A DNA stretch of 35,230 nt from JABMMZ01 sp044368575. Lineage in GTDB: Bacteria; Bacteroidota; Bacteroidia; NS11-12g; UBA955. Location of the stretch: contig JBIPPH010000020.1 of NCBI GenBank assembly GCA_044368575.1, positions 1 through 35,230 of the forward strand, given 5' to 3'. Both the position numbers and the translations under genes were made by a program. Positions 23,144 to 32,700 of the stretch are shown piece after piece; position 1 is the stretch's first letter; the number at the start of each line of letters is the position of its first letter. The notes under the pieces were generated by a model. It ran no database searches, was not told the origin of the DNA, and was given only the letters and a program-made list of their open reading frames with translations.

Positions 23144-24015
23144 TTGTGTTTGTATCAGGATTTACCATAGCAAGAAATGTTGTCAAAGCTGACTATCCCC
23201 TAAAAGAAGCTGTCTATTCTGTTTTACCCCTGTGTGATGAATTTGTTATTGCCGTTGGTAAAAGTGAAGATGATACATTAGCCTATGTTAAAGGTTTTGA
23301 TTCACCTAAAATAAAAATCATTGAAACAGTTTGGGATGATGCTTTGAGAGAAGGTGGAAAAGTTTTAGCGGTTGAAACCAATAAAGCATTAGATGCGCTA
23401 AATCCCAAGACCGATTGGTGTTTTTATATTCAGGCGGATGAGTGTTTGCACGAACAGTATTTACAGGTAATTCAACAGGCCATGTATCAATACTTGCATA
23501 TGCCCAAAGTGGAGGGTTTGTTGTTGAATTACAAACACTTTTATGGGTCTTATGATTACTTAGCAGATTCTCGACATTGGTATAGAAAAGAAATCAGAAT
23601 CATCAAATATTCAGTAGGGGCGAGGTCTTATAAAGATGCTCAAGGTTTTAGGATTAACAATCGAAAACTTAAGGTAAAACCTGTTCAAGCAGATATGTTT
23701 CATTATGGCTGGGTAAAGCATCCAAAATTACAATTGGAAAAGTTAAAGCAAGCTCGTAAACTATGGCATTCTGATGAATTCATTCAATCGGAATATGCCA
23801 ACGCTTCGGAGTTTGATTTTTCTGGCATTGATTCTTTGGCTTTATACAAAGGCACTCATCCAGCAGTTATGCAAGAGAGAATAGCTCAAAAAAATTGGCA
23901 ATTTGATCACGATATCAGCATCAAAAGGTTCGGGTTAAAAAAGCGTTTACTCCATTGGATAGAACAATTAACTGGCTGGAGAATTGGTGAGCACAAAAAC
24001 TATAAACTCATTTGA
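23140..24015 (+). CDS. Glycosyltransferase family 2-like protein
   Basis: A 291-residue GT-A-fold protein. The N-terminal nucleotide-sugar-binding half shows SGFTIARNVVKADYPLKEAV, then CDEFVIAVGKSEDDTLAYVK. The metal-binding DxD-like site is WCFYIQADECLHE (Ala-Asp-Glu). Later motifs, ADSRHWYRKEIRIIK and MFHYGWVKHP, resemble Bacteroidota GT2-like enzymes. No membrane spans are evident, so it acts at the cytoplasmic face; the acceptor is unknown (glycan, lipid or protein). The start is TTG, overlapping the previous stop as TTGA, which indicates translational coupling. Its end overlaps the convergent permease gene by 8 nt. Confidence 0.82.
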   Translation: MIVFVSGFTIARNVVKADYPLKEAVYSVLPLCDEFVIAVGKSEDDTLAYVKGFDSPKIKIIETVWDDALREGGKVLAVETNKALDALNPKTDWCFYIQADECLHEQYLQVIQQAMYQYLHMPKVEGLLLNYKHFYGSYDYLADSRHWYRKEIRIIKYSVGARSYKDAQGFRINNRKLKVKPVQADMFHYGWVKHPKLQLEKLKQARKLWHSDEFIQSEYANASEFDFSGIDSLALYKGTHPAVMQERIAQKNWQFDHDISIKRFGLKKRLLHWIEQLTGWRIGEHKNYKLI

Positions 24016-25072
24016 GGTGAATGTCTAAAGCATCTCTGAGAGCTATACCTATAAAGTTAAAGCCCATGACTAAAAGCATAATCGCAAGTCCTGGAACAAA
24101 TGCCAAGTAGGCTTTATCAAACATGATGTAAGGATAATTTTCTTTCACCATCATGCCCCAACTTGGAGCAGGTGGCGCTATGCCGAAGCCTAGAAAACTT
24201 AAACCTGATTCTAATAAAATAGCTGAGCCAAACACAGAAACAGCCAATACAATTAAGGTATTGACTAAGTTGGGAAGTATGTGTTTGATCATGATTCTAA
24301 AACCCGAAAACCCCATTAATTTAGCGGCTTGAATGTATTCTTTTTCACGAATGCTAAATACTTGGCCTCTCACTACTCTAGCAACCTCTATCCATGAACT
24401 GATACCTATCGCAACAAAGATTTGCCAAAAGCCTTTTCCCATAGTAAAGCTAATAGCTGCGACCAATAAAAAGGTAGGTAAACTCCAAATGACGTTCATT
24501 AACCAAGTAATGGTAATATCTGTTTTGCCTTTATAGTAGCCAGCTAACAAGCCAAGCCCTGTGCCTAAAAACAGCACTGCAATTAACACAGCCACTAGTC
24601 CAACTGCAATCGATATCCTACATCCAATGATTACCCTAGATAACACATCGCGTCCAAAACCATCGGTGCCTAACCAAAAAGTCATGGTTTTTAGTTCATA
24701 GTTTTTAACCGATTTAAGGGCTATGGTTTCTTGGTGATGAAGGCTTGTGTCTTGATCAAATAAATTAAGTACTATAGAATCTTGATCAATTTTATAATCA
24801 TTAATAGCTATAAATTCTTGAGGGGCTTTATGGCCCCATAGCCATTGATGAAAAACAGAGTTGGAGTCTGGACTATTGACCACAAATGCTTGGATTTGAG
24901 ACCCTGGTGGTAGCAATGCGATGGGTAAATGAATGAGGTTGGTGTTAGGTGTTTTGTCAAGGGTAATCAGGTTGCCCAACAGGCTTAAAACAAGAAAAAA
25001 ACCAACTAAAAAAGAACCAATCAATCCCAATGGATGTCTTAGTGTTTTTTTTAAAGTTGATTGGGTTTTCAC
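24008..25072 (-). CDS. ABC transporter permease, OppC/DppC type
   Basis: A 354-residue inner-membrane permease of the peptide/nickel importer class. The first helix (about 15-36) follows a short basic N-terminus. A roughly 90-residue periplasmic segment comes before GTDGFGRDVLSRVIIGCRISI, the start of the conserved permease domain. The EAA loop is EYIQAAKLMGFSGFRIMIKHILPN, followed by LESGLSFLGFGIAPPAPSWG; all are OppC hallmarks. The start is GTG: the next Met lies far downstream, past the first helix. No ATPase, OppB or binding-protein gene is adjacent, so its partners are elsewhere. A consensus promoter ends 4 nt before the GTG, implying a leaderless or nearly leaderless mRNA. Confidence 0.92.
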   Translation of the reverse strand: MKTQSTLKKTLRHPLGLIGSFLVGFFLVLSLLGNLITLDKTPNTNLIHLPIALLPPGSQIQAFVVNSPDSNSVFHQWLWGHKAPQEFIAINDYKIDQDSIVLNLFDQDTSLHHQETIALKSVKNYELKTMTFWLGTDGFGRDVLSRVIIGCRISIAVGLVAVLIAVLFLGTGLGLLAGYYKGKTDITITWLMNVIWSLPTFLLVAAISFTMGKGFWQIFVAIGISSWIEVARVVRGQVFSIREKEYIQAAKLMGFSGFRIMIKHILPNLVNTLIVLAVSVFGSAILLESGLSFLGFGIAPPAPSWGMMVKENYPYIMFDKAYLAFVPGLAIMLLVMGFNFIGIALRDALDIHLK

Positions 25073-25076
25073 AGTT

Positions 25077-25107
25077 CAAAATTAAGGGACTCAAGCTAAG
25101 CTTCAAA
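25077..25107 (-). promoter_or_regulatory. Promoter of the OppC-type permease gene, nearly leaderless
   Basis: Minus strand: TTTG (25104-25107), 19-nt spacer, TAATTTTG (25077-25084): a full consensus match. Only 4 nt separate it from the GTG start, so transcription would begin at or beside the start codon. Confidence 0.6.
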
Positions 25108-25933
25108 ATTGATGTTTGAACCAAGTAATTTGACGTTTGGCATAATTCCTAGAATGTTGTTTGATTTTATCTATGGCTTCAGCTTTCGAATAACTGCCAT
25201 CGAAGTATGGCCACCACTCTTTATACCCAACTGTTTGTAAGGCATTTAAGTCTTTGTGTTCTATTAGGTTTTTGGCTTCTTGTTCAAGGCCCATGTCAAT
25301 CATTTGATCAACTCTGTTGTCTATTCTTTGGTACAAAAGAGAACGGTCCATGTCTAGTATCAATTTATTGACTTCGAACTCGTGAGTGAATTTCGGCAAA
25401 GAAGTGTTTGTAAGGGGAGGCGATAAGTAAATTTCTATGGCTCTAATTAATCTTTGAGGATTGTTATGGTCAACTTGTTGAAATGCATTTTCAGAAAGGG
25501 ATTGTAATTCTGTTTGAAGTGCGGCTATGCCATGTGTTTCAAAGTTGTTTTGCAAACGCTGTCTCAATTCTGGATTTTGAGGGGGAAGGGGATCCAATCC
25601 ATTCAACAACGCCTTTATGTAAAGCCCTGTGCCGCCACATATAACAATGTCATTTAAAGTGCCGAATAATTTATTGATCAACTGTCTGGTATCCGTTGCA
25701 TATTGACCAGCATTGTAGGCTTCATGAATACTGCAATGGTCAATAAAATAATGTTGAACTTTGTTAAGTTCTTCCTGACTAGGTTTTGCTACACCTATAG
25801 ATAATTCTTTAAAGACTTGCCTGGAGTCTGCAGAAATAATAGGGCAATTTAAAGCTAATGCGCGCTCAATTGCATAGGCGGTTTTACCAATGGCCGTTGG
25901 GCCTGCAACGATATGTAAAGTCTTACTTGCCAT
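25103..25933 (-). CDS. miaA: tRNA dimethylallyltransferase
   Basis: MiaA adds a dimethylallyl group to A37 of tRNAs reading UNN codons. The 276-residue protein begins MASKTLHIVAGPTAIGKTA, with the family's P-loop. Further motifs are ISADSRQVFKELSIGVAKPS, HYFIDHCSIHEAYNAGQYA, ICGGTGLYIKALLNGLDPLP, NPQRLIRAIEI, LQTVGYKEW and SRNYAKRQITWFK; all are diagnostic. I chose the ATG that overlaps the upstream stop as TAATG; a GTG three codons earlier is possible but adds no homology. It is thus coupled to the preceding small outer-membrane protein gene. Confidence 0.97.
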   Translation of the reverse strand: MASKTLHIVAGPTAIGKTAYAIERALALNCPIISADSRQVFKELSIGVAKPSQEELNKVQHYFIDHCSIHEAYNAGQYATDTRQLINKLFGTLNDIVICGGTGLYIKALLNGLDPLPPQNPELRQRLQNNFETHGIAALQTELQSLSENAFQQVDHNNPQRLIRAIEIYLSPPLTNTSLPKFTHEFEVNKLILDMDRSLLYQRIDNRVDQMIDMGLEQEAKNLIEHKDLNALQTVGYKEWWPYFDGSYSKAEAIDKIKQHSRNYAKRQITWFKHQF

Positions 25934-26424
25934 TAAAAACACATGCCGAATCTGATGAAATAGGGCGCTCTGTAGAGGTTGTTTGAAGGATATAAAAGCA
26001 AATAATAGGCAGCAATATACACGCCTCTATTTTGAATGGTCCCAAGACCTACCATGGCATATTCTTGCCATTGATTATTAAAATTAAGTTCTTGGAATTC
26101 CAATTGGGTGAACACACTTGGTCTGATTAAATACCTTGCAAATGCATTCCCCCCATAAATACTAGAGTTTCTTGTCAAATAAGGGAAATATTGCCAATTG
26201 GCGCCAATGCCCGTAGTGAATTTGGGTGTAATTTGGTAGCCAACTTGAGGATGTATTGAAAAATGAGAATAGGGGCCACCAATTTGCCCGCCAGCGCCCA
26301 TAAAAAAACGCAGTCTGTCTTTAAAGGAATGCTTTGTGGAATCAGTGTCAGAGTGAATGTGTGCATGCAGTGTGAACAACTTGAGCATCAGCACAATCAA
26401 AATGACAATGTTTTTAATTTTCAT
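25933..26424 (-). CDS. Small outer-membrane beta-barrel protein
   Basis: A 163-residue exported protein with a signal peptide (MKIKNIVILIVLMLKLFTLHA) and a mature part made of short amphipathic strands: FFMGAGGQIGGPYSHFSIHPQ, split by turns, then VGYQITPKFTTGIGANWQYF, GGNAFARYLIRPSVFTQLEF, QEYAMVGLGTI and YFIRFGMCF. The alternating pattern and aromatic residues suggest an 8-strand barrel. I recognise no specific family. The stop overlaps the miaA start by 1 nt. It diverges from serC across a 52-bp gap. Confidence 0.75.
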   Translation of the reverse strand: MKIKNIVILIVLMLKLFTLHAHIHSDTDSTKHSFKDRLRFFMGAGGQIGGPYSHFSIHPQVGYQITPKFTTGIGANWQYFPYLTRNSSIYGGNAFARYLIRPSVFTQLEFQELNFNNQWQEYAMVGLGTIQNRGVYIAAYYLLLYPSNNLYRAPYFIRFGMCF

Positions 26425-26476
26425 GTTTTATTGTTTCAATATTAACTTAATTTCGCAACAAATAAAATTTATACAT

Positions 26477-27532
26477 ATGTCTATGAAGCACAATTTTTCA
26501 GCAGGACCATCTATCTTACCACAAGAGGCAATTGATGCCAGTATTGAGGGGATTAAAAATTTTGCAGGCACTGGTTTGTCTGTGTTAGAAGTCTCTCACA
26601 GAGGTAAAGAGTTTGTTTCAGTTGTTGAAGATACTCAAGCTACGATTAAATCGTTAATGAACATCCCTGAAGGCTATGAAATTTTGTTTTTAGGCGGTGG
26701 TGCAAGTTTGCAATTTTTAATGGTTGCCTACAATTTGTTAGAAACCAAAGCTGCCTATTTGAAAACAGGTGTTTGGGCGGCCAATGCTGTTAAAGAAGCC
26801 AAACATTTAGGTTTAGTTGAAGTGGTGGCAAGTTCAGAAGATACCAATTACAATTACATCCCAAAAGATTATATCATTCCTACTGATGCTGATTATTTTC
26901 ATTGCACAAGTAATAATACCATTTATGGTAGTCAAATGCAGAGTTTTCCAAACTCACCAATCACTATGGTTTGTGATATGAGCTCAGATATTTTGAGCCG
27001 TCAAGTGGATGTGAGTCAATTTGGATTAATCTATGCTGGCGCTCAAAAAAATATGGGACCAGCTGGTGTAACTGTTGTGATTGTTCGCAAAGACATTCTA
27101 GGTAAAGTAAGCAGAAAAATTCCTAGTATGTTGGACTATAAATTACACATTGAAAAGGAAACGATGTTTAATACACCTCCTGTATTTCCTATATTCGCTA
27201 TGTTGCAAAACCTTAAATGGGTGCAAAAAGTAGGCGGTGTTAATGAAATGCAAAAACGCGCAGCTGCCAGAGCCGAATTGTTGTATAATGAAATCGATAA
27301 TAACCCATTGTTCAGTGGCACAATCGCCAAGGAAGATCGTTCTCAAATGAACGCTTGTTTTGTATTAAACGATGCTTCATTGGAAGATAAATTCAATGCT
27401 GCTTGGAAAGAAGCAGGCATTTCTGGCATTAAAGGGCATCGTTCTGCAGGTGGTTACAGAGCTAGTATGTACAATGCTTTGCCAATAGAGAGTGTAGAGG
27501 CTTTGGTAAATGTTATGAGAACTTTTAATTAA
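26477..27532 (+). CDS. serC: Phosphoserine aminotransferase
   Basis: SerC is a PLP enzyme converting 3-phosphohydroxypyruvate and glutamate to phosphoserine. The 351-residue protein begins MSMKHNFSAGPSILPQEAI, the canonical start. It contains LSVLEVSHRGKEF, ILFLGGGASLQF and the PLP lysine in YAGAQKNMGPAG (Lys about 191). The C-terminus has GIKGHRSAGGYRASMYNALP. An open frame extends 40 codons upstream but would cross the divergent gene's start and adds no homology; the second Met (MKHNF) is an equally possible start. It forms an operon with serA (2-nt gap) and DUF1015. A one-mismatch -7 element (TAATTTCG, 26448-26455) lies 21 nt upstream. Confidence 0.97.
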   Translation: MSMKHNFSAGPSILPQEAIDASIEGIKNFAGTGLSVLEVSHRGKEFVSVVEDTQATIKSLMNIPEGYEILFLGGGASLQFLMVAYNLLETKAAYLKTGVWAANAVKEAKHLGLVEVVASSEDTNYNYIPKDYIIPTDADYFHCTSNNTIYGSQMQSFPNSPITMVCDMSSDILSRQVDVSQFGLIYAGAQKNMGPAGVTVVIVRKDILGKVSRKIPSMLDYKLHIEKETMFNTPPVFPIFAMLQNLKWVQKVGGVNEMQKRAAARAELLYNEIDNNPLFSGTIAKEDRSQMNACFVLNDASLEDKFNAAWKEAGISGIKGHRSAGGYRASMYNALPIESVEALVNVMRTFN

Positions 27533-27534
27533 TT

Positions 27535-28494
27535 ATGATGAAGATACTTGCAAACGATGGAATAGATGCCAGTGCTAAATTGGCGTTAGAAGCTAAAGGT
27601 TTTGAGGTGGATACCAATAAAATTCCTCAAGATGAATTGCCGGCTAGAGTGAATGATTACGATGTTTTATTGGTTAGAAGTGCCACAAAAGTAAACGCAT
27701 CTGTGATTGAAAATGCTAACAATATCAAATTAATTGGTAGAGCAGGTGTTGGTCTTGACAACATTGATTTAGAAGCTGCTAAAAACAAAGGTATTACGGT
27801 AGTTAATACACCAGCAGCCAGCAGTACCAGTGTGGCAGAGTTGGTGTTTGCTCACATGTTTTCTGTTAGCAGATGGTTGCAATATAGTAATAGAGAAATG
27901 CCTAATAATGGTGTAGCTAATTTTAATGGGCTAAAGAAAACGTGTTCGGAAGGCATTGAGTTAAAAGGTAAAACCTTAGGGTTAATTGGATTTGGAAGAA
28001 TTGGTAGAGAAGCCGCAAGAATGGCTTATGGTTTGGGTATGAATGTGATCGCCTATGATCCGATGATTCAAACCGCAGAGGTTCAAATTCAATTCCATCC
28101 TGATGCTGGCTTGCCAACATTAACCCACACTGTTAAAACCATTTCTAAAGAAGCTGTGCTTCAACAAGCAGATTTTGTGAGTTTGCATATTCCTGGTGGT
28201 CAAGGTTATGTCATTGCTGAAGCTGAATTGAATATGATGAAGCCATCAGCTGTGCTCATTAATTGCGCTAGAGGAGGTGTTGTAAATGAAAAAGATTTAG
28301 TAACGGCTCTAACCCAAGGTAAATTAGCCTATGCAGGTGTTGATGTATTTGAGCAGGAGCCACCAGTATATGATGGCTTGCTAAAATTGAACAATGTGTC
28401 ATTGACCCCACATATTGGTGCTAGTACTGCGGAAGCTCAAAAGCGTATTGGTGATGAAATGGCCGAGCAAATCTTAAAGCATTTTAATTTGTAG
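27535..28494 (+). CDS. serA: D-3-phosphoglycerate dehydrogenase, short form
   Basis: SerA oxidises 3-phosphoglycerate to 3-phosphohydroxypyruvate, the first step of serine synthesis and the substrate supply for SerC encoded just upstream. The 319-residue protein has a hydroxyacid dehydrogenase layout: an N-terminal catalytic part with LLVRSATKVNASVIENA and LIGRAGVGLDNID, and a Rossmann domain with GLIGFGRIGREAARMAYGLG. The catalytic Arg is in NCARGGVV, Glu in DVFEQEPP and His in LTPHIGAS. It lacks C-terminal ACT or ASB regulatory domains, so allosteric inhibition by serine of the E. coli type is not expected. The start is 2 nt after the serC stop. Confidence 0.95.
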   Translation: MMKILANDGIDASAKLALEAKGFEVDTNKIPQDELPARVNDYDVLLVRSATKVNASVIENANNIKLIGRAGVGLDNIDLEAAKNKGITVVNTPAASSTSVAELVFAHMFSVSRWLQYSNREMPNNGVANFNGLKKTCSEGIELKGKTLGLIGFGRIGREAARMAYGLGMNVIAYDPMIQTAEVQIQFHPDAGLPTLTHTVKTISKEAVLQQADFVSLHIPGGQGYVIAEAELNMMKPSAVLINCARGGVVNEKDLVTALTQGKLAYAGVDVFEQEPPVYDGLLKLNNVSLTPHIGASTAEAQKRIGDEMAEQILKHFNL

Positions 28495-28497
28495 ATC

Positions 28498-29709
28498 TTG
28501 GCACATATTTACCCATTTAAAGCATTGTTGCCAGCCAAAGGCCTGGAATTACAGGTGTCTGCTAATACCCATTTAGACAGTCTAGATAGGCAGCATAAAA
28601 TAGTAGATGAAAATCCTCATACATATTTAAATGTCGTAAAGCCATACATCAAATTTCACGAAAGTAAAGATCCCGTAAAGCATTTTCCATTAGGAAAAAA
28701 AGCATTGGACAAATTAATAGCCGAACAGGTTGTTGTTCAGGATGCGAATGAATCATTTTATATTTACAGTCAAGTTAATAAAAACAACGGAAGGGAGTAC
28801 GTTGGATTGATTTGTACTGTGGCTGTTGAAGATTATTTTTCAGGCCATATTAAGATCCACGAAAATACCATTACTGAAAAGGAAGACCAACTGATATTAC
28901 ATATAGCTACTACAGGTGTTATTGGTGAGCCAGTCTTGATGACTCATCAACACCACGATCAAATTAAATCACATTTAGTAGATTGGATAGCCCAAGCTAT
29001 GCCCATTATTCATTTTGAGGATGAGTACAATATCATTCATTCTATTTATAAAATAGATCAAGTAGATTGGATCAATAAGGTACAAACCATTTATCAATCA
29101 ATCGGTGATTTATACATAGCAGATGGTCATCATAGAAGCGCGGCTTCAGCTGGTTATTTTAAAAAACAAGGGCTCAATGATGGTCGTTACTTGTGTTTCA
29201 TAGTGCCACCTGAAAGTTTGCATATTGATAGTTTTCATAGAGCTTTCAAAGCCGAACAATCATTTGATCAGGCCTCCTTTTTGCAAGCGTTGTCAGAGTC
29301 ATTTGACATTCAAGCAATGGGTTCAGGTTTTTTACCTAGCCGTGAAAAATCTTTTGGCTTATGCCTTAAAGGTCAATGGTATGCTTTGAATTACTTGCCT
29401 TCAACTGATCAATACAATGCGGTTCAAAAACTTGATGTTTCCATCTTAGAGGAGGCCGTATTTAAGCAAATATTGCACATTAAAGATTCGAAAGTGGATT
29501 CAAGATTGACCTTTTACAAGGGTAGTTTGGGCATAGAAGACATAGAACGTATGATTCACAATGGTGAGCAAGATATGGTATTCACCGTTTTTCCTTGTGC
29601 CATTGAACATGTTTTTGAAGTCGCTGACCAAAAAATGATTATGCCGCCAAAGTCCACCTATATTGAGCCTAAACTAAGAACTGGACTTACCGTGCAATCT
29701 GTAAAATAG
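28498..29709 (+). CDS. DUF1015 protein of the serine operon
   Basis: A 403-residue cytoplasmic protein of the DUF1015 family. The N-terminal YPFKALLPAKG corresponds to the family's conserved RPFRAL-type start, and IADGHHRSAASAGYFKKQG (about residues 200-220) is the family hallmark. The C-terminal DSRLTFYKGS and VFTVFPCAIEHVFEVAD are also conserved. Its activity is not firmly known to me. Its place directly after serC-serA, with only 3 nt between, recurs in Bacteroidota and suggests a link to serine or phosphoserine metabolism. The start is TTG; no ATG is available near the conserved N-terminus. It is the last gene of the operon. Confidence 0.88.
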   Translation: MAHIYPFKALLPAKGLELQVSANTHLDSLDRQHKIVDENPHTYLNVVKPYIKFHESKDPVKHFPLGKKALDKLIAEQVVVQDANESFYIYSQVNKNNGREYVGLICTVAVEDYFSGHIKIHENTITEKEDQLILHIATTGVIGEPVLMTHQHHDQIKSHLVDWIAQAMPIIHFEDEYNIIHSIYKIDQVDWINKVQTIYQSIGDLYIADGHHRSAASAGYFKKQGLNDGRYLCFIVPPESLHIDSFHRAFKAEQSFDQASFLQALSESFDIQAMGSGFLPSREKSFGLCLKGQWYALNYLPSTDQYNAVQKLDVSILEEAVFKQILHIKDSKVDSRLTFYKGSLGIEDIERMIHNGEQDMVFTVFPCAIEHVFEVADQKMIMPPKSTYIEPKLRTGLTVQSVK

Positions 29710-29789
29710 GCGGATTTTTGCCGCTTATCGAATTTTTCAAAAAAATCATTTTTTTAACTTATCTTGCAAATAGAACTGAAATAAGGTCT

Positions 29790-32700
29790 ATGCTGCAAAG
29801 ATTACTAACAACCCTCATCATTTTGACAAGCTGCTCGCTTTTTGGGCAGACTTCAACTCAAACTGCTGTTAATTATTCAAAAGCATTTCAATCTCATAGG
29901 TTGAGTGCTTATACACAATCATTGCAATTCGCGGAATTGTATGATTGGCAATCAGTCACAGAAGCCAATGCTATTGGATTTGTTAAAAAACAGTATCAAC
30001 TTGGTGAAGATTATCAGTTGTCTGTTATTAATACATTGGAGGATGAATTAGGGTATAAACATATCCGCTATCAAATAAATTTCAAGCAAGTTCCAATTTT
30101 GGGGTCTGTATTGATTTTTCACATTAAACAAGGCGAATTGAAATCTTTTAATGGTGAAGTTTTTAAAATCAATAACCCAAATTCAGATAAAAGAATTACA
30201 GAGGAAAAGGCCTTAGCCTTAGCCTTAGATTCTTTGAAGGCTGATTTGTACATGTGGCAATCATCTGATGAAGAACAAAATATTAAAGAGATAAAATCAG
30301 ACCCGAATGCATCATGGTACCCTAAAGCATCACTGATTTATGTTCCATCTCAATTGGATTTTAGCCAATCTGATTTTAAGTTAACCTATAAGTTCAATAT
30401 TCACGCAATAACCCCAAGAAAAGCGGAGAATATTTACATTGATGTTCAAACAGGTCAAGTTGTAGCCCAAGAAAATCAATTGCATGCAGTAGATGTTATT
30501 GGAAAGGCCTATACCAAATACAGTGGATTAAAAAACATCACAACAGATAGTACTGCGCCAACCAATTTCAGACTTAGAGACAATTCAAGAGGTAATGGTG
30601 TTTATACTTACAATTTGAAGAAAAGCACCAATTATGGTACTGCAGTAGACTTTTTAGATTCCAATAATATTTGGAACAATGTAAATCTCAATAAAGATGA
30701 AGTGGCAACAGATTGTCATTGGGGTGCAGAAACAACATTTGATTATTTTAAATCTAAATTCAACAGAAATAGTTTCAATAATGCGAATGCCAGAATCAAT
30801 AGTTATGTTCATTATTCGAGCAATTATGATAATGCCTTTTGGGATGGTGTCCGTATGACATACGGCGATGGTAATTCATTTAAGCCATTAACCTCCATTG
30901 ATGTTTGTGGTCATGAGATTACACATGCAGTCACTACTTACACAGCCAATTTGATTTATAGTTATCAATCTGGTCAACTCAATGAATCTTTCAGTGATAT
31001 TTTTGGAAATGCTATTGAACGTTATGGTAAACCGACAGGTTACAGCTGGAGAATAGGGGAAGAAATAACTTACAGTGGAAATGGACTTAGAAATATGTCA
31101 GATCCAAGAACCAATGGTCACCCACGTTGTTATTTAGGGACATATTGGTATACAGGTGCAGGAGATAACGGCGGTGTGCACTTAAATAGTGGTGTTCAAA
31201 ATTGGTGGTTTTATTTAATTACTGAGGGAGGAACAGGCAACAATGATTTTTCTAATGCTTATAAAGTTGATAGTTTAGGCATTTTAAGCGCAGAAAAAAT
31301 AGCGTACAGAAATTTGACAGTGTATTTGACCCCTAGTTCTCAATACGCAGATTCAAGATTTTATAGCATACAAGCAGCTAAAGATTTATTTGGACAGTGT
31401 AGTAAAGAAGTGATTGCTGTAACTAATGCATGGTATGCTTGTAATGTTGGACCCAAATACGATAGTGGTTATGTAAAAGCCAATTTCAGAGCCGATACTA
31501 TTATCTGTAATGCCTCAAAATTGGTTAATTTTTACAATTTGAGTTCAAATGCGCTTTCTTACAAATGGACTTTTGGTGATGCCAATACATCTACTGCTAC
31601 TAATCCTTCACATACTTATAGTGCATATGGCAATTACACCATTAAATTGGTAGCTACTTCTTGTTTTAAAAACAAGAAGGATAGTATGACTAAAACAGCT
31701 TATGTTAAGATTGATTCCACATTTGATATTTGTAATGCTGTATTGATGCCAGCCTCCGGCATTGATAGTACGCGCAAATGCAAATCATTTGTATATGATG
31801 ATGGGGGAGAAGACATTTACAAACAAGGTAAAATCACCTATTTACGCATAAGTGCCCCCGGTGCAGATTCAATTAGAATTAAATTCTATGATTTTGATTA
31901 CGAGTTGAATTATGATAGTTTATATATCTATAAAGGATACTATCCAGGAACAGGAACTAAAATTGCAGGATATACGGGTTCAACAATGCCAAATGGTGGA
32001 AATACGATTTTAGTTGCAGGAAGTGTTGTTACGTTGAGGCATGTATCTGATCCATATGTTGTTGGCAGAGGGTTTAAATTACTTTATACAGCTGTCAAAA
32101 AACCAGTAAAAGTTAAGGCTTATTCAGATACAGCTATTTGTTTTGGAAACAGTGTCTTATTGAGAGCTACAGGTTCTGGAGGTTATTTTAAAGATTATTT
32201 TTACAAGTGGGATAATGGTGAATACAATGATTCAATAATAGTCAGCCCTACAGCTTATCAAGAGTATAAAGTTTTCCTAAAAGATATTTGTACCAATAGC
32301 TCTGACTCTGCTCTTGTTAAAGTAACTGTTAGAGATCCTTTAGAACTTTCGACTAGTTCGGATACAATTATATGTAAAGGCGGAACGGCCCAATTAAGAG
32401 CATCAGCATTAGGTGGAAATGCAAACAGTTATACGTATACTTGGGATAATGGTTTAGGAACAGGGGCTAACAAATCAGTAAGTCCTCAATCCACAACCTT
32501 ATACAGAGTTATCATTAGCGATGCATGTACGCCAATTTCTGATACTGCTTTTGTTAAAGTCTATGTGAAAGATGCTTTGTCTGTTAAAATTAAGACAAAT
32601 GATACAATTATTTGCTATAACAAAATTAGTCAGCTTACGACTAATGCTAGTGGTGGAGATACCGTCAATTATACATATACATGGAATAACGGATTCGGAT

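Noticed and set aside
26357..26476. 40-codon upstream extension of serC
   Set aside because: It overlaps the divergent outer-membrane protein gene and its promoter region and has no homology to SerC.
29718..29789. TTG start 24 codons upstream of the M4 protease signal peptide
   Set aside because: The ATG at 29790 is directly followed by a standard signal peptide; the extension lies in the intergenic AT-rich tract.
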